A stretch of DNA of 57,733 bases from Macrococcoides caseolyticum (GCF_002902665.1 NZ_PPRM01000028.1:1-57733), one strand, 5' to 3'. Positions 1 through 8,146 are shown, numbered from the stretch's first letter. The notes: a model not told the origin generated them from the sequence alone. Program-made: numbers and translations.

Positions 1-13
1 GTATAAGAGACAG
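1..13. other. Tn5 mosaic-end (Nextera adapter) remnant
   Basis: The first 13 bases read GTATAAGAGACAG, identical to the 3' part of the 19-base Tn5 mosaic end used in transposase-based library preparation. Its position exactly at the window edge fits an untrimmed adapter at a contig end rather than chromosomal sequence. A chance match is possible but unlikely at this location. Genomic sequence probably begins at base 14. Confidence 0.8.
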
Positions 14-96
14 GTATATATATTTTAACTATATTTTCTGAATATATACATGTTAACATAGTATTTAGAAAAACGAATCATTTGAGGAGTAAAAAA

Positions 97-693
97 ATGA
101 AAAAATTCAAAATATTATCATTAATAATGACTTCTACTATAACACTTACTGCCTGTGGCGGAGGTGCTGAAACAGAACTAACAGAAAAATCGACCGACTT
201 AAAGAAGGAAATTAAAGTACTAAAATCTAAAATCGAAGATCAAAAAACCGATTTAATCACAAAACAAAACACTTTAAATGCTACTGACAATGAATTAAAA
301 CAACTACAAGGGAGCATGCAGATGTCTAATCATGAATTTACAACGCACTTTAATTCATATGCTGCTTCACTTGCAATGGCTATAAAAATGTTTTCAACCA
401 TTGAAAACAAACTATCAAAACAAAATGATATTCAGATTAAAGAAAAACTAAGCACAATTAAATCTGACGTCAAAGACACAATCCAGCAATATAATCATGT
501 ATTTAAAGATAGCCAGCCACCTGCAACATTTGCTGATGTTCACCATCAGGTAAATGAAGCAAATCATAAATTCGAAAAGGCAGTCAGTTTGATTCATAGC
601 GGCTATGAAAAATCTGACACAAAAAAAATATCACAAGGCAAAGCGATGCTTCACGATGCGATAGATGCATTTGACAAATTAACAATTGAGTAG
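97..693 (+). CDS. putative coiled-coil lipoprotein
   Basis: A 198-residue predicted lipoprotein that I do not recognise by name. The N-terminus (MKKFKILSLIMTS) is a type II signal peptide and LTAC is a good lipobox, so maturation would leave a lipidated Cys on the outer face of the membrane. Residues 30-75 are rich in Lys, Glu, Leu and Gln with heptad spacing and should form a coiled coil; the rest is polar and helical with one PP kink. An in-frame TTG at 82 lies within the sequence that supplies the Shine-Dalgarno site (GAGGAG, 84-89), so the ATG at 97 is the start. The stop codon touches a hairpin terminator. It may resemble YkyA-type cell-wall-binding lipoproteins, but I cannot show that. 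Its closeness to the contig end leaves its upstream context unknown. Confidence 0.75.
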   Translation: MKKFKILSLIMTSTITLTACGGGAETELTEKSTDLKKEIKVLKSKIEDQKTDLITKQNTLNATDNELKQLQGSMQMSNHEFTTHFNSYAASLAMAIKMFSTIENKLSKQNDIQIKEKLSTIKSDVKDTIQQYNHVFKDSQPPATFADVHHQVNEANHKFEKAVSLIHSGYEKSDTKKISQGKAMLHDAIDAFDKLTIE

Positions 694-720
694 GTAAGCG
701 CATGCGCTTACCTTCTTTTT
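693..720 (+). terminator. perfect 20-bp palindrome and T-run after the lipoprotein gene
   Basis: Bases 693-712 form a perfect palindrome (GGTAAGCG/CGCTTACC arms) followed by TTCTTTTT on the plus strand, a Rho-independent terminator for the lipoprotein gene. The right arm also carries the TAA stop of the convergent lipM gene at 708-710. There is no U-run in the minus direction, so it is mainly one-way. Confidence 0.8.
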
Positions 721-1538
721 AACCATTCTTCACTTCTATATTTTTCTATTAGTAAAGAAACTTCCTGTTCAATCTCAGCAGTTACTTCAAAAGGCTTGAG
801 CTTAATGTCGAGACCTTGCTCAAATCCTTTATAAAATGCTTCTTCCATCATTGCAATGGTAATCTCTTCATCGGTCAGATCAGCAATACTGACTGCTTTG
901 GAATAGAAACTACGTTTCATTCGTTCTTTCAGTCGTTCACTACTAAAGATGAACAAATCAAACAGTTCATCAACATCAATCGACTGTAATATTGAACCGT
1001 GCTGCAGAATCACTCCTTTTTGGCGCGTCTGTGCACTGCCAGCTATCTTCTTACCTTCAACGACTAATTCATACCAGCTCGAAGCATCGAAACATACTGA
1101 ACTTCGCGGGTCTTTTAGGCGTTCTCTATCTTCTTTCGTCCTTGGCACCGAAAATTCCGCCTGGAACCCTAAATTCTTAAACCCTTCTAACAGCCCTGTT
1201 GAAATCACTTTATAAGCAGCAGTAACCGACTCCGGCATCATAGGATGAGACTCAGGTACGATCACACTGTACGTCAGTTCTTTATCATGCAGAACTCCTC
1301 GACCGCCTGTCGCACGTCTCACTAGTCCATAACCCCCAGCATTCACTTTATCAAGATCAATTTCTTTTTCTAGTTTCTGAAAATAACCGATCGATAAAGT
1401 TTTAGGAGCCCATCCATAAAATCTTATCACAGGAGATAGCGCGCCCTGTGATACTAAGTTGAGCAAAGCTTCATCCATTGCCATGTTATAATATGGATTA
1501 TTTTTATGTGTATTGATAAATAACCATTCTTCCTGCAT
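708..1538 (-). CDS. lipM: octanoyltransferase LipM
   Basis: A 276-residue octanoyl-ACP:protein N-octanoyltransferase of the biotin/lipoate A/B ligase fold. It moves octanoate from acyl carrier protein to a lysine of GcvH, the first step of lipoate assembly in Bacillus-type bacteria. Visible motifs are [18 protein letters not shown] in the substrate pocket and [20 protein letters not shown], whose Cys (about residue 149) corresponds to the catalytic Cys of B. subtilis Lip[17 protein letters not shown] follows. The length fits the family. The ATG at 1538 is preferred over a TTG at 1544 because the GAGGG Shine-Dalgarno site is correctly spaced only for the ATG. Placement beside gcvPA/PB/T fits, since the H protein is the lipoylated partner of that complex. 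Confidence 0.93.
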   Translation of the reverse strand: MQEEWLFINTHKNNPYYNMAMDEALLNLVSQGALSPVIRFYGWAPKTLSIGYFQKLEKEIDLDKVNAGGYGLVRRATGGRGVLHDKELTYSVIVPESHPMMPESVTAAYKVISTGLLEGFKNLGFQAEFSVPRTKEDRERLKDPRSSVCFDASSWYELVVEGKKIAGSAQTRQKGVILQHGSILQSIDVDELFDLFIFSSERLKERMKRSFYSKAVSIADLTDEEITIAMMEEAFYKGFEQGLDIKLKPFEVTAEIEQEVSLLIEKYRSEEWLKRR

Positions 1539-1581
1539 ATGCAACCCTCTTTACTGTATGTCTATAGTTTTAAAAAATACT

Positions 1582-1610
1582 TTGAAAATAAAGTATATTA
1601 TATCTATAAT
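1582..1610 (+). promoter_or_regulatory. sigma-A promoter for the rhodanese-like gene
   Basis: TTGAAA (1582-1587) and TATAAT (1605-1610) are separated by exactly 17 bases. The predicted start near 1617 leaves a short leader containing the AGGAGG site before the ATG at 1643. Confidence 0.7.
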
Positions 1611-1625
1611 ATATCTATGAAACAA
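1597..1625 (-). promoter_or_regulatory. candidate sigma-A promoter for lipM
   Basis: On the minus strand TTGTTT (1625-1620) and TATAAT (1602-1597) are 17 bases apart. The -35 match is weak, the -10 match perfect. It is interleaved with the oppositely directed promoter at 1582-1610. Confidence 0.45.
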
Positions 1626-1642
1626 AAAGGAGGAATACCTGT

Positions 1643-2023
1643 ATGAATTTCTGGTATGTGTTAGGTATTGTTCTTCTCTTACTATTCATCTATATACTTG
1701 TTAATTACTTTATTAATCGTAAAGCTGTTACTGAGTTAAGTCAAGATGAGTTTCAACAAGGGTTAAGAAGAGCACAAGTAATCGATTTACGTGAAAAAGC
1801 TGACTATGATTATGGTCATATCATCGGCTCAAGAAATATTCCGATGTCAATATTTAGAACACGTATGCTAGGTTTACGTAAAGATCAGCCCATCTACTTC
1901 GTCGATGCGAACGGTATTTCAAGCTATCGTGCTGCACGCATGATGAAAAAGCATGGTTATACAGACCTTTATATGCTTAAAAACGGCTATAAAGGCTGGA
2001 CTGGCAAAATCAAATCAAAATAA
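1643..2023 (+). CDS. membrane-anchored rhodanese-like protein (YqhL-like), no catalytic Cys
   Basis: A 126-residue protein with one N-terminal membrane segment (about residues 4-23) followed by a cytosolic rhodanese-homology domain: VIDLREKADYDYGHIIGSRNIP is the typical first half and GYTDLYMLKNGYKGW the typical end. The active-site loop, normally opened by a cysteine, reads YFVDANGISSYRAA, and the whole protein contains no cysteine, so it cannot be a thiosulfate sulfurtransferase. The same gene sits between lipM and gcvPB in Bacillus (yqhL). A strong AGGAGG site precedes the ATG. It has its own promoter and is convergent with gcvPB. Function is unknown; a binding or scaffold role is inference. 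Confidence 0.88.
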   Translation: MNFWYVLGIVLLLLFIYILVNYFINRKAVTELSQDEFQQGLRRAQVIDLREKADYDYGHIIGSRNIPMSIFRTRMLGLRKDQPIYFVDANGISSYRAARMMKKHGYTDLYMLKNGYKGWTGKIKSK

Positions 2024-2058
2024 AACAAGGTTAAGACATGCGTCTTAACCTTGTTTTT
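2023..2058. terminator. bidirectional terminator between rhodanese-like gene and gcvPB
   Basis: Arms at 2023-2037 and 2042-2056 (core AAGGTTAAGAC/GTCTTAACCTT) pair perfectly around an ATGC loop, with A-rich left and T-rich right flanks, so it can end both convergent transcripts. Confidence 0.85.
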
Positions 2059-2061
2059 GTA

Positions 2062-3531
2062 CTACTTCTCGTTTGAACCTTCATACTTTAAAACTGGCTT
2101 ACGTGCCGCCAATGTTTCATCTAATCTACCGATTACTGTGTGATGCGGTGCTTCTAATACGATATCCGGATTCTCTTCTGCTTCTTTAGCAATTTGAATC
2201 ATCGTATCACAGAATGAATCTAATGTTTCTTTAGACTCTGTTTCTGTCGGCTCAATCATCATACACTCTTCAACATTAAGAGGGAAGTAGATTGTTGGCG
2301 GATGGAAATTAAAGTCTAACAGACGTTTCGCCATGTCTAATGTTCTTACGCCAAGTTTCTTCTGCTTAGATCCACTAATTACAAATTCATGCTTACAGTG
2401 ACGATCGTACGGTAATACGAAGTAATCCTGTAGACGGCGCATCATATAGTTCGCATTTAATACTGCAACTTCTGAAGCTTCTTTCAGACCGTCTGGTCCC
2501 ATCGTACGGATATACGTATAGGCACGTAAGTAAATACCAAAGTTACCGTAGAATGGTTTTACTCGTCCGATTGATTCTGGTCGGTCATTATCAAATTTAT
2601 AACCATCTTCAGTCTTAACGATATGTGGTTTTGGTAAGAATGGCACTAAATCTGCTTTCACACCCACTGGTCCAGAACCTGGCCCGCCACCACCATGAGG
2701 TCCAGTAAACGTTTTGTGTAAATTCAGGTGAACTGCGTCAAATCCCATATCTCCAGGGCGTACTTTACTCATAATCGCATTTAAGTTTGCGCCATCATAG
2801 TATAACTTACCGCCGGCAGCATGAACGATTTCACGGATTTCCAGAATATCTTCTTCAAATAAGCCTAAAGTATTTGGGTTTGTTAACATAATTGCAGCCG
2901 TATCATCACCTACAACACGCTTTAAGTCCTCGATATCGACTAGTCCAAATTCATTTGATTTAACGGTTACTGTTTCAAAGCCGGCCACTGTTGCTGAAGC
3001 TGGGTTAGTACCGTGTGCTGAGTCGGGTACGATGACTTTCGTACGGTTATGGTCACCATTCGCTTCATGATAAGCACGAATCATCATAAGTGCTGTCCAT
3101 TCACCGTGAGCCCCTGCAGCTGGTTGAAGTGTTACTTCATCCATACCTGTAATTTCTTTTAAGTGTTCTTGTAAATCGTAGATTACTTCTAAAGAGCCTT
3201 GAATTGTTTTTTCATCTTGAAGCGGATGAGCGTTTGCAAATCCTGACATACGCGCGACTTTTTCATTGATCTTTGGATTGTACTTCATCGTACAAGAACC
3301 TAGTGGATAGAATCCAGAGTCTACACCATGATTTTTATTTGAAAGTTCAGTATAATGACGCATTAAATCTAGTTCCGCTACTTCAGGCAGCATCGGACGT
3401 TCTTTACGGATAAACTTACTATCTAATAATTCTTCAACTTTTTTATTTTCTACTTCTAATTCTGGTAATGAATAGCTGAAACGATTTTCTTTTGAACGTT
3501 CAAAAATTAACGGAGAGCTTCCCTTAAGCAT
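2062..3531 (-). CDS. gcvPB: glycine dehydrogenase (decarboxylating) subunit 2
   Basis: The 489-residue PLP-carrying half of the glycine cleavage P protein. With GcvPA it decarboxylates glycine and loads the aminomethyl group on lipoyl-GcvH. The motif [15 protein letters not shown] contains the PLP lysine (about residue 273), and [11 protein letters not shown] and [12 protein letters not shown] are further cofactor-pocket motifs. Length matches the Bacillus two-subunit type. I place the start at the ATG at 3531, which has an AGGTG Shine-Dalgarno six bases upstream; a GTG at 3540 is the alternative. It overlaps the 3' end of gcvPA by 8 bases, so the two subunits are translationally coupled. It is the last gene of the gcvT-gcvPA-gcvPB operon. 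Confidence 0.95.
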   Translation of the reverse strand: MLKGSSPLIFERSKENRFSYSLPELEVENKKVEELLDSKFIRKERPMLPEVAELDLMRHYTELSNKNHGVDSGFYPLGSCTMKYNPKINEKVARMSGFANAHPLQDEKTIQGSLEVIYDLQEHLKEITGMDEVTLQPAAGAHGEWTALMMIRAYHEANGDHNRTKVIVPDSAHGTNPASATVAGFETVTVKSNEFGLVDIEDLKRVVGDDTAAIMLTNPNTLGLFEEDILEIREIVHAAGGKLYYDGANLNAIMSKVRPGDMGFDAVHLNLHKTFTGPHGGGGPGSGPVGVKADLVPFLPKPHIVKTEDGYKFDNDRPESIGRVKPFYGNFGIYLRAYTYIRTMGPDGLKEASEVAVLNANYMMRRLQDYFVLPYDRHCKHEFVISGSKQKKLGVRTLDMAKRLLDFNFHPPTIYFPLNVEECMMIEPTETESKETLDSFCDTMIQIAKEAEENPDIVLEAPHHTVIGRLDETLAARKPVLKYEGSNEK

Positions 3532-4867
3532 TGAACACACCTACTTTCGCGATAAATGTATCAATTTCTTCTTTCGTACGTAATTCAGTTACTGCAATTA
3601 ACATATGATTATGATATTGCTCTTCAACTTGACCTAAGTCATATCCACCAATGAAGCCTTCATCAAGAAGTTTCTCATTAATCTCTTTAACCGGATGATT
3701 AAACTTCACTACGAATTCATTGAACGTCGTACCTTCAAGCACTTCGAACCCTTCTTCAACCATACGTGATTTCATATAATTTGCTTTTTGTAAGTTCTGG
3801 TTCGCCATTTCATAGACACCATTCTTACCTAATGCACTCATTGCAACTGATGCAGCTAAAGCATTCAAAGCTTGATTAGAACAGATATTTGATGTTGCTT
3901 TATCACGACGAATGTGTTGTTCACGCGCTTGTAATGTTAATACAAATCCACGGTTCCCTTCATCATCCTGTGTCTGTCCAACAAGGCGTCCTGGCATTTT
4001 ACGCATCAATTTCTTCGTTGCTGCAAAGTAACCGCAGTGTGGTCCACCTAGTTGTGCTGGAATACCAAATACTTGTGCATCTCCAACAACTAAATCCGCC
4101 CCGAATTCCCCAGGTGGCGTTAATAGACCTAGACTCATCGGATTACTTGAAACTACGAATAAAGCCTTCGTACCTTCAGTGAAAGATTTAATTGTTTCTA
4201 AATCCTCTATACTTCCGAAGAAGTTAGGATATTGAACCATCACACATGCAGTATCTTCATCAATTGCAGCTTTTAATGCATCTAAATCCGTAACGGTATC
4301 TTTCACATCAATTTCAACTACTTCTAGATGTTGACCTTTTGCGTAAGTGTGTAATACTGCACGAGATTGATCGTTCACTGCTTTTGAAACAATAATCTTC
4401 TTATTTCTCGTATGACCACATGCAAGCATTGCTGCTTCCGCAAAAGATGTACCTCCATCATACATAGAAGAGTTCGCACAATCCATACCAGTAAGTTCTG
4501 CAATCATCGTCTGGAATTCAAAGATAGCTTGTAATTCACCTTGTGAAATTTCAGGTTGATAAGGAGTATATGCAGTATAGAATTCACTACGTGAAATCAC
4601 ATGATCTACTACTGTCGGAATATAATGATCATATACGCCTGCACCTAAAAATGACACATGTGTATCACTCGTTACATTCTTGTTTGCAAGCGCCTGTAAT
4701 TCTCTTAGTAATGGAGTCTCAGATTTACGTGGCTTGATATTTAAATCGCCCTGGAAACGTACTTTCTCAGGTATATCCTGGAACAACTCATCAATTGAGT
4801 TGATACCTATTGTTTCCATCATTTCTTTTTTATCAGTTTCTGTTAATGGTATATAACGATGACTCAT
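3524..4867 (-). CDS. gcvPA: glycine dehydrogenase (decarboxylating) subunit 1
   Basis: The 447-residue non-lysine half of the split P protein (fold type I aminotransferase superfamily). The start [16 protein letters not shown] and the motifs [37 protein letters not shown] and GGPHCGYFA are characteristic. It has lost the PLP lysine by design and forms the heterodimer with GcvPB. It follows gcvT by 12 bases with an AAGGGGCG Shine-Dalgarno and overlaps gcvPB, consistent with strict co-expression under the glycine riboswitch upstream of gcvT. Confidence 0.95.
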   Translation of the reverse strand: MSHRYIPLTETDKKEMMETIGINSIDELFQDIPEKVRFQGDLNIKPRKSETPLLRELQALANKNVTSDTHVSFLGAGVYDHYIPTVVDHVISRSEFYTAYTPYQPEISQGELQAIFEFQTMIAELTGMDCANSSMYDGGTSFAEAAMLACGHTRNKKIIVSKAVNDQSRAVLHTYAKGQHLEVVEIDVKDTVTDLDALKAAIDEDTACVMVQYPNFFGSIEDLETIKSFTEGTKALFVVSSNPMSLGLLTPPGEFGADLVVGDAQVFGIPAQLGGPHCGYFAATKKLMRKMPGRLVGQTQDDEGNRGFVLTLQAREQHIRRDKATSNICSNQALNALAASVAMSALGKNGVYEMANQNLQKANYMKSRMVEEGFEVLEGTTFNEFVVKFNHPVKEINEKLLDEGFIGGYDLGQVEEQYHNHMLIAVTELRTKEEIDTFIAKVGVFNA

Positions 4868-4879
4868 TTTCTTCGCCCC

Positions 4880-5962
4880 TTAATTTTTATGGAATGGAGT
4901 TTTAACAACTTTTGCCGGAATACGTTTTTTACGAACTTGTACATAAACTTCTGTATCAATTGCTGTAAAATCTGTATCAATTAATGCTAAAGCAATTGAA
5001 CGGCCAGTTAATGGTGATTGCGTTCCACTAGTAATATAACCGATTTTATTATCCTCTTTATCAAACACTTCATAGTCAGTACGTGCAATACCGCGTTCTA
5101 AAAGTTCGATACCAGCAGATTTACGATTTACACCTTTTAACTTTTGAGTTTCAAGTACTGACTTGCCGATAAAGTTACCCTTATCAAGTTTAACGCTGAA
5201 GCCCATCTTAGCTTCATAAGGTGTTATCTCAGTTGATAGATCTTGTCCATGCAGTGGTAATGCCGCTTCTAAACGTAACGTATCTCGAGCACCAAGACCA
5301 CAAGGCGTAACACCTAAATTAAGCAGTGCTTCCCAGATTGATACCGTGTCTTCGGCTTTACAATAAATTTCAAAGCCATATTCACCAGTGTAACCTGATT
5401 GACTTAAGATTACGTTTTTACCGAAAATTTCAACATCTTTTAAAAATTCAAATAATTTCATTTCTGAGATGTTTTCTTTAACTTCAGGTGCAAGCTTTTC
5501 TAGAGTTTTAGGACCTTGCACTGCAATTTGTCCATATTCAGAAGATACGTTCGTTATCGTTACACCATCTTTTTTATGTGATTTTAACCATTCGAAGTCA
5601 ATATCAGTATTTCCAGCATTTACTACAAGTAAGTATTTATTCTCTTCTAATTTATATACAACAAGGTCATCAACAACCCCACCATCTTCATTACAGATCA
5701 TTGTATACTGAGCTTTTTTATCGGTCATTTTAGATGCATCGTTTGTAAGTACATATTGAAGATATTCAAGTGCATGCTCACCTTCGACAATAATTTCACC
5801 CATATGACTGACATCAAACATTCCTATGTCTTCTCTAACAGCGATATGCTCTTCTTTAATGCTAGAAAATTGAACAGGTAAAGCCCAACCAGAAAAATCA
5901 ATTACTTTCGCACCATCTTCTAGATATTTTTCATAAAGTGGTGTTCTCTTTAATTCTGACAT
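4880..5962 (-). CDS. gcvT: aminomethyltransferase (glycine cleavage T protein)
   Basis: A 360-residue T protein that releases ammonia from aminomethyl-GcvH and transfers the methylene to tetrahydrofolate. Seen motifs include DFSGWALPVQF, MFDVSHMGEI, SQSGYTGEYGFEIY, LGARDTLRLEAALPLHGQD and GYITSGTQSPL. The ATG at 5962 is preceded by AGGAGGAATATC, an ideal ribosome site; a further upstream in-frame ATG would lie in the riboswitch terminator and is rejected. First gene of the gcv operon; the whole leader is a glycine riboswitch with a terminator. The fourth component, gcvH, is not in this window. Confidence 0.95.
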   Translation of the reverse strand: MSELKRTPLYEKYLEDGAKVIDFSGWALPVQFSSIKEEHIAVREDIGMFDVSHMGEIIVEGEHALEYLQYVLTNDASKMTDKKAQYTMICNEDGGVVDDLVVYKLEENKYLLVVNAGNTDIDFEWLKSHKKDGVTITNVSSEYGQIAVQGPKTLEKLAPEVKENISEMKLFEFLKDVEIFGKNVILSQSGYTGEYGFEIYCKAEDTVSIWEALLNLGVTPCGLGARDTLRLEAALPLHGQDLSTEITPYEAKMGFSVKLDKGNFIGKSVLETQKLKGVNRKSAGIELLERGIARTDYEVFDKEDNKIGYITSGTQSPLTGRSIALALIDTDFTAIDTEVYVQVRKKRIPAKVVKTPFHKN

Positions 5963-5982
5963 GATATTCCTCCTAATTGTTA

Positions 5983-6016
5983 AAAATAAAAACAGCATAG
6001 CATCGTGCTATCCTGC
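5983..6016 (-). terminator. riboswitch-controlled terminator in the gcvT leader
   Basis: Minus-strand arms CAG-ATAGCA and TGCTAT-CTG around a CGA loop, with a G-G mismatch, are followed by a U-rich tract (GTTTTTATTTTT). It lies between the aptamer and the gcvT ribosome site. An upstream CCTG could pair with the CAGG of the 5' arm as antiterminator; that pairing is inference. Confidence 0.65.
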
Positions 6017-6035
6017 TTCATTACAGGGTTTGTCC

Positions 6036-6111
6036 GGAAATTATCCTTTTGCCTGAGAGTTTAATATAGCGATGCCCCTTCGGCGATGATTTCTCATTCT
6101 CTCTAATTTCC
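6036..6111 (-). ncRNA. glycine riboswitch, single aptamer
   Basis: On the minus strand the region contains GAGAGAATGAG, a GCCGAAGGGGCA core and AAACTCTCAGGCAAAAGGA, all signatures of the glycine (gcvT) riboswitch. P1 is an 8-bp perfect helix between GGAAATTA (6111-6104) and TAATTTCC (6043-6036). Only one complete aptamer is visible; no second aptamer follows before the terminator. Known glycine riboswitches in this position turn the gcv operon on when glycine is abundant. The 5' strand of P1 overlaps the last two codons and stop of aroK. Confidence 0.9.
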
Positions 6112-6609
6112 TTCTTCCGCAATAATAAAATTGTGAATTTCCTGCACACAGTCTGACAGTTCATCATCATTGTTAACGCTAATGTATGCGATTTCATTAT
6201 AACGTGAACGTCTTCTAAAGTACAAGTCTTTAATTGCATCAAATGATTTATTCATCGCATTCGGACGATTAACATCATTTACAATTCTATTATACACAGT
6301 GTTAATGTTCGTATCTACCCATATATTTATTTTATTTTCTTTTAAAAGAGAAATATTGTTCGGATTTTCTATAATTCCACCACCTGTAGCTAATATAATA
6401 TTCATGTTTATATGTTGTTTTAAAATATTATGTTCTAACGTTCTGAAGTAAGTTTCTCCGTACTGCTCAAATATATCCTTAATCTTCATATTCATTTCCA
6501 GCTCAATCTGTTCATCGATATCAATGAACTTTAGCCCAAGCTTTCGAGCTAATAAATTACCGATTGTTGTTTTTCCAACACCCATAAATCCTACAAGTAC
6601 ATAAGCCAA
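6103..6609 (-). CDS. aroK: shikimate kinase
   Basis: A 168-residue P-loop kinase that phosphorylates shikimate at the 3-hydroxyl in chorismate synthesis. Walker A is GFMGVGKTT (residues 7-15); DIDEQIE, YFRTLEH and ATGGGI give the shikimate site; the lid lies near RPNAMN. It begins with TTG, four to five bases after the GAGGTG ribosome site that itself lies in the end of comGG, so it is likely coupled to the comG transcript. The stop codon TAG is part of the gcv riboswitch P1 helix. Staphylococci likewise carry aroK between comG and gcvT. Confidence 0.9.
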   Translation of the reverse strand: MAYVLVGFMGVGKTTIGNLLARKLGLKFIDIDEQIELEMNMKIKDIFEQYGETYFRTLEHNILKQHINMNIILATGGGIIENPNNISLLKENKINIWVDTNINTVYNRIVNDVNRPNAMNKSFDAIKDLYFRRRSRYNEIAYISVNNDDELSDCVQEIHNFIIAEEGN

Positions 6610-6837
6610 CTAGACACCTCTTTTTTCCACAGACTTTAGAATCTCTTCATAATAATATTGTTCAAGATGATCCATCGTCTTTAATTTTAACATGAATCTG
6701 TTGCTATAATAACTTAAAAAAAAGACTGTTAAAAATAATAGAATCAGCAAATATGGCGTTATAAATCCATTATAGAACTTGATATTTCTTTGCGTGAGAT
6801 TCGTTTTTTGATTGCAGAGATATGTATAGATGTTCAT
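6610..6837 (-). CDS. comGG: ComGG-like small pseudopilus protein
   Basis: A 75-residue protein in the comGG position, overlapping comGF by 68 bases and followed directly by aroK. A single hydrophobic stretch (about residues 25-47, [20 protein letters not shown]) resembles the N-terminal helix of ComGG, which lacks the usual glutamate at position five. B. subtilis ComGG is about 124 residues, so this one is short. No Shine-Dalgarno of quality is visible, consistent with translational coupling to comGF. The identification rests on position and the hydrophobic helix only. Confidence 0.5.
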   Translation of the reverse strand: MNIYTYLCNQKTNLTQRNIKFYNGFITPYLLILLFLTVFFLSYYSNRFMLKLKTMDHLEQYYYEEILKSVEKRGV

Positions 6838-7222
6838 CTTCTATAAAAAAGACTCCTTTCTTAATGTCTTCCAGCATGATGATATAACCCTCTCCATTTA
6901 CCTTGCATACGATGCGATTATGCACATATTCATATGTAATCAAATCTGTTCGAAGTGCTATTTGAAGTTTATCATCAATTACTGTAATATCCTTCGCATT
7001 TTTAAGCTCAGTAGCAATCTCCCTTAAAAATAAAGCTGTATTTATATCATGATGATCTGTGGAACGTCCATTAAATTGATATATCTGAATTAAGATCATC
7101 GGTATAATCGACATGATAATCATAACTACAGCCATATTAACAAGCATCTCAAGTAGCGTGAATGCTTTATTTGAACGTATGGCATACTTTAGATGCTTTA
7201 ATACAGATTGTATGTGCTTCAC
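6770..7222 (-). CDS. comGF: competence pseudopilin-like protein ComGF
   Basis: A 150-residue minor pseudopilin. A short basic leader is followed by KAFTLLEMLVNMAVVMIIMS, a type IV prepilin-type cleavage region with Ala instead of Gly before Phe and Glu at +5. The rest is a globular periplasm-side domain with alternating charged residues. It probably starts at a GTG with GGAGAG upstream. It overlaps both comGE and comGG, as is usual in the comG operon, where the proteins build the DNA-uptake pseudopilus. Confidence 0.8.
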   Translation of the reverse strand: MKHIQSVLKHLKYAIRSNKAFTLLEMLVNMAVVMIIMSIIPMILIQIYQFNGRSTDHHDINTALFLREIATELKNAKDITVIDDKLQIALRTDLITYEYVHNRIVCKVNGEGYIIMLEDIKKGVFFIEDEHLYISLQSKNESHAKKYQVL

Positions 7223-7409
7223 GCGTATACTCTCCTTCTCTAATTACGATATGCATATACAGTAACCGAACCTTTTCAAGCGTAACTTGTTTCCTTTGAT
7301 ATGTCATGGACATTTCGTTATACATCGGAAGTAGCAGCATGACAATTAGGATGATGATAGAAAATGCAAGCATACTATCTATGAATAAAAAACCACTATA
7401 TCGTTTCAA
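7167..7409 (-). CDS. comGE: competence pseudopilin-like protein ComGE
   Basis: An 80-residue minor pseudopilin. GFLFIDSMLAFSIIILIVMLL after a six-residue leader is a prepilin cleavage site plus the hydrophobic pilin helix. It starts with TTG overlapping the comGD end, downstream of GGGGGAG. Small ComGE proteins are known from Staphylococcus and Bacillus; the assignment depends on order (GA-GB-GC-GD-GE-GF). Confidence 0.75.
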   Translation of the reverse strand: MKRYSGFLFIDSMLAFSIIILIVMLLLPMYNEMSMTYQRKQVTLEKVRLLYMHIVIREGEYTREAHTICIKASKVCHTFK

Positions 7410-7821
7410 TTCTCATTCTCCCCCAATGAATCTGAAAGATTAGACGATATTTCTTATCGCCTATATGATAAATAACTGAGCCACCTTTATTGATCCCTCT
7501 CCCATCAAAATAATACTGTATATTATACGAACTATTGTGTCGATCAATATAACCGTCATCTATTCGATAGGAAGCATTAATGTCGAGCGCCGATGATTTG
7601 ATATAAATGGTGTCACTTCCCGGAGGAAATGACACATAGATATTCACCTTATATACAACTGCTTTTGTCTGATAGTAATTTAGTAGTGAAATTATTTCAT
7701 CATTAATCTCTTCATGTTTTATTTCATCTAATTTAAATCTGTTTAAAGGTACAACAGCGAGTATAATGGTGACAATCATCAGTACAATGAGCATTTCTAT
7801 ATACGAAAATGCTCTAAGCAC
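7396..7821 (-). CDS. comGD: competence pseudopilin ComGD
   Basis: A 141-residue minor pseudopilin with a very short leader and the cleavage region RAFSYIEMLIVLMIVTIILA (Ala in place of Gly at -1, Glu at +5). The C-terminal half is beta-rich, ending IHWGRMRIETI, as in other GspH/ComGD proteins. It starts with GTG and overlaps comGC by 8 bases and comGE by 14. Confidence 0.85.
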   Translation of the reverse strand: MLRAFSYIEMLIVLMIVTIILAVVPLNRFKLDEIKHEEINDEIISLLNYYQTKAVVYKVNIYVSFPPGSDTIYIKSSALDINASYRIDDGYIDRHNSSYNIQYYFDGRGINKGGSVIYHIGDKKYRLIFQIHWGRMRIETI

Positions 7822-8146
7822 CTAATAATGCCTCACCATTATTGATTATTATGTCTGTTCCATCTTTACATTTCACTTGATTTTCTTTCAAATATTCAGG
7901 AACAAGCTCATTTACTGTAGACGGTGTTTTACCAGTATCGATCCGATAGGCTTCGATCTGACCTTGTACCATCTTTACCTGAGCTTCGCATCCTTTAGCT
8001 TGTACAGTCTTAGATTGTTTAGCGATGTTTGGAATAATGACGATAATTAAAATCGAAATTACGAGCAATACTAATAACATTTCAATTAAAGTAAATCCAT
8101 CATCCTTACTAAACTGTTTTTTAAACCTGCGCGCCATACGTTTCAC
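7814..8146 (-). CDS. comGC: major competence pseudopilin ComGC
   Basis: The 110-residue major pseudopilin. The prepilin site is DDGFTLIEMLLVLLVISIL, with canonical Gly, Phe and Glu, cleaved and methylated by a prepilin peptidase (ComC) encoded elsewhere. The mature part contains KGCEAQVKMVQGQIEAYRIDTGKTP, typical of ComGC, and a second Cys for a disulfide. The start is a GTG at 8146, five bases after AAGGAGGGG; the internal ATG three codons on is too far from this site. Confidence 0.93.
   Translation of the reverse strand: MKRMARRFKKQFSKDDGFTLIEMLLVLLVISILIIVIIPNIAKQSKTVQAKGCEAQVKMVQGQIEAYRIDTGKTPSTVNELVPEYLKENQVKCKDGTDIIINNGEALLGA

Noticed and set aside
693-712. 20-bp perfect palindrome as a protein operator
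   Set aside because: It sits at the stop codons of two convergent genes and has a T-run, so a terminator explains it.
949-1215. Open frame on the plus strand inside lipM
   Set aside because: Antisense shadow of a conserved gene, with no ribosome site and no recognisable protein features; the same applies to the other short frames opposite gcvPA, sigA, floA, dnaJ and lepA.
4543-4737. Plus-strand frame inside gcvPA
   Set aside because: Antisense to a well-conserved coding region; no start signal.
5962-6036. Second glycine aptamer in the gcvT leader
   Set aside because: The remaining leader holds only a terminator hairpin and the ribosome site; no second GCCGAAGG-type core is present.
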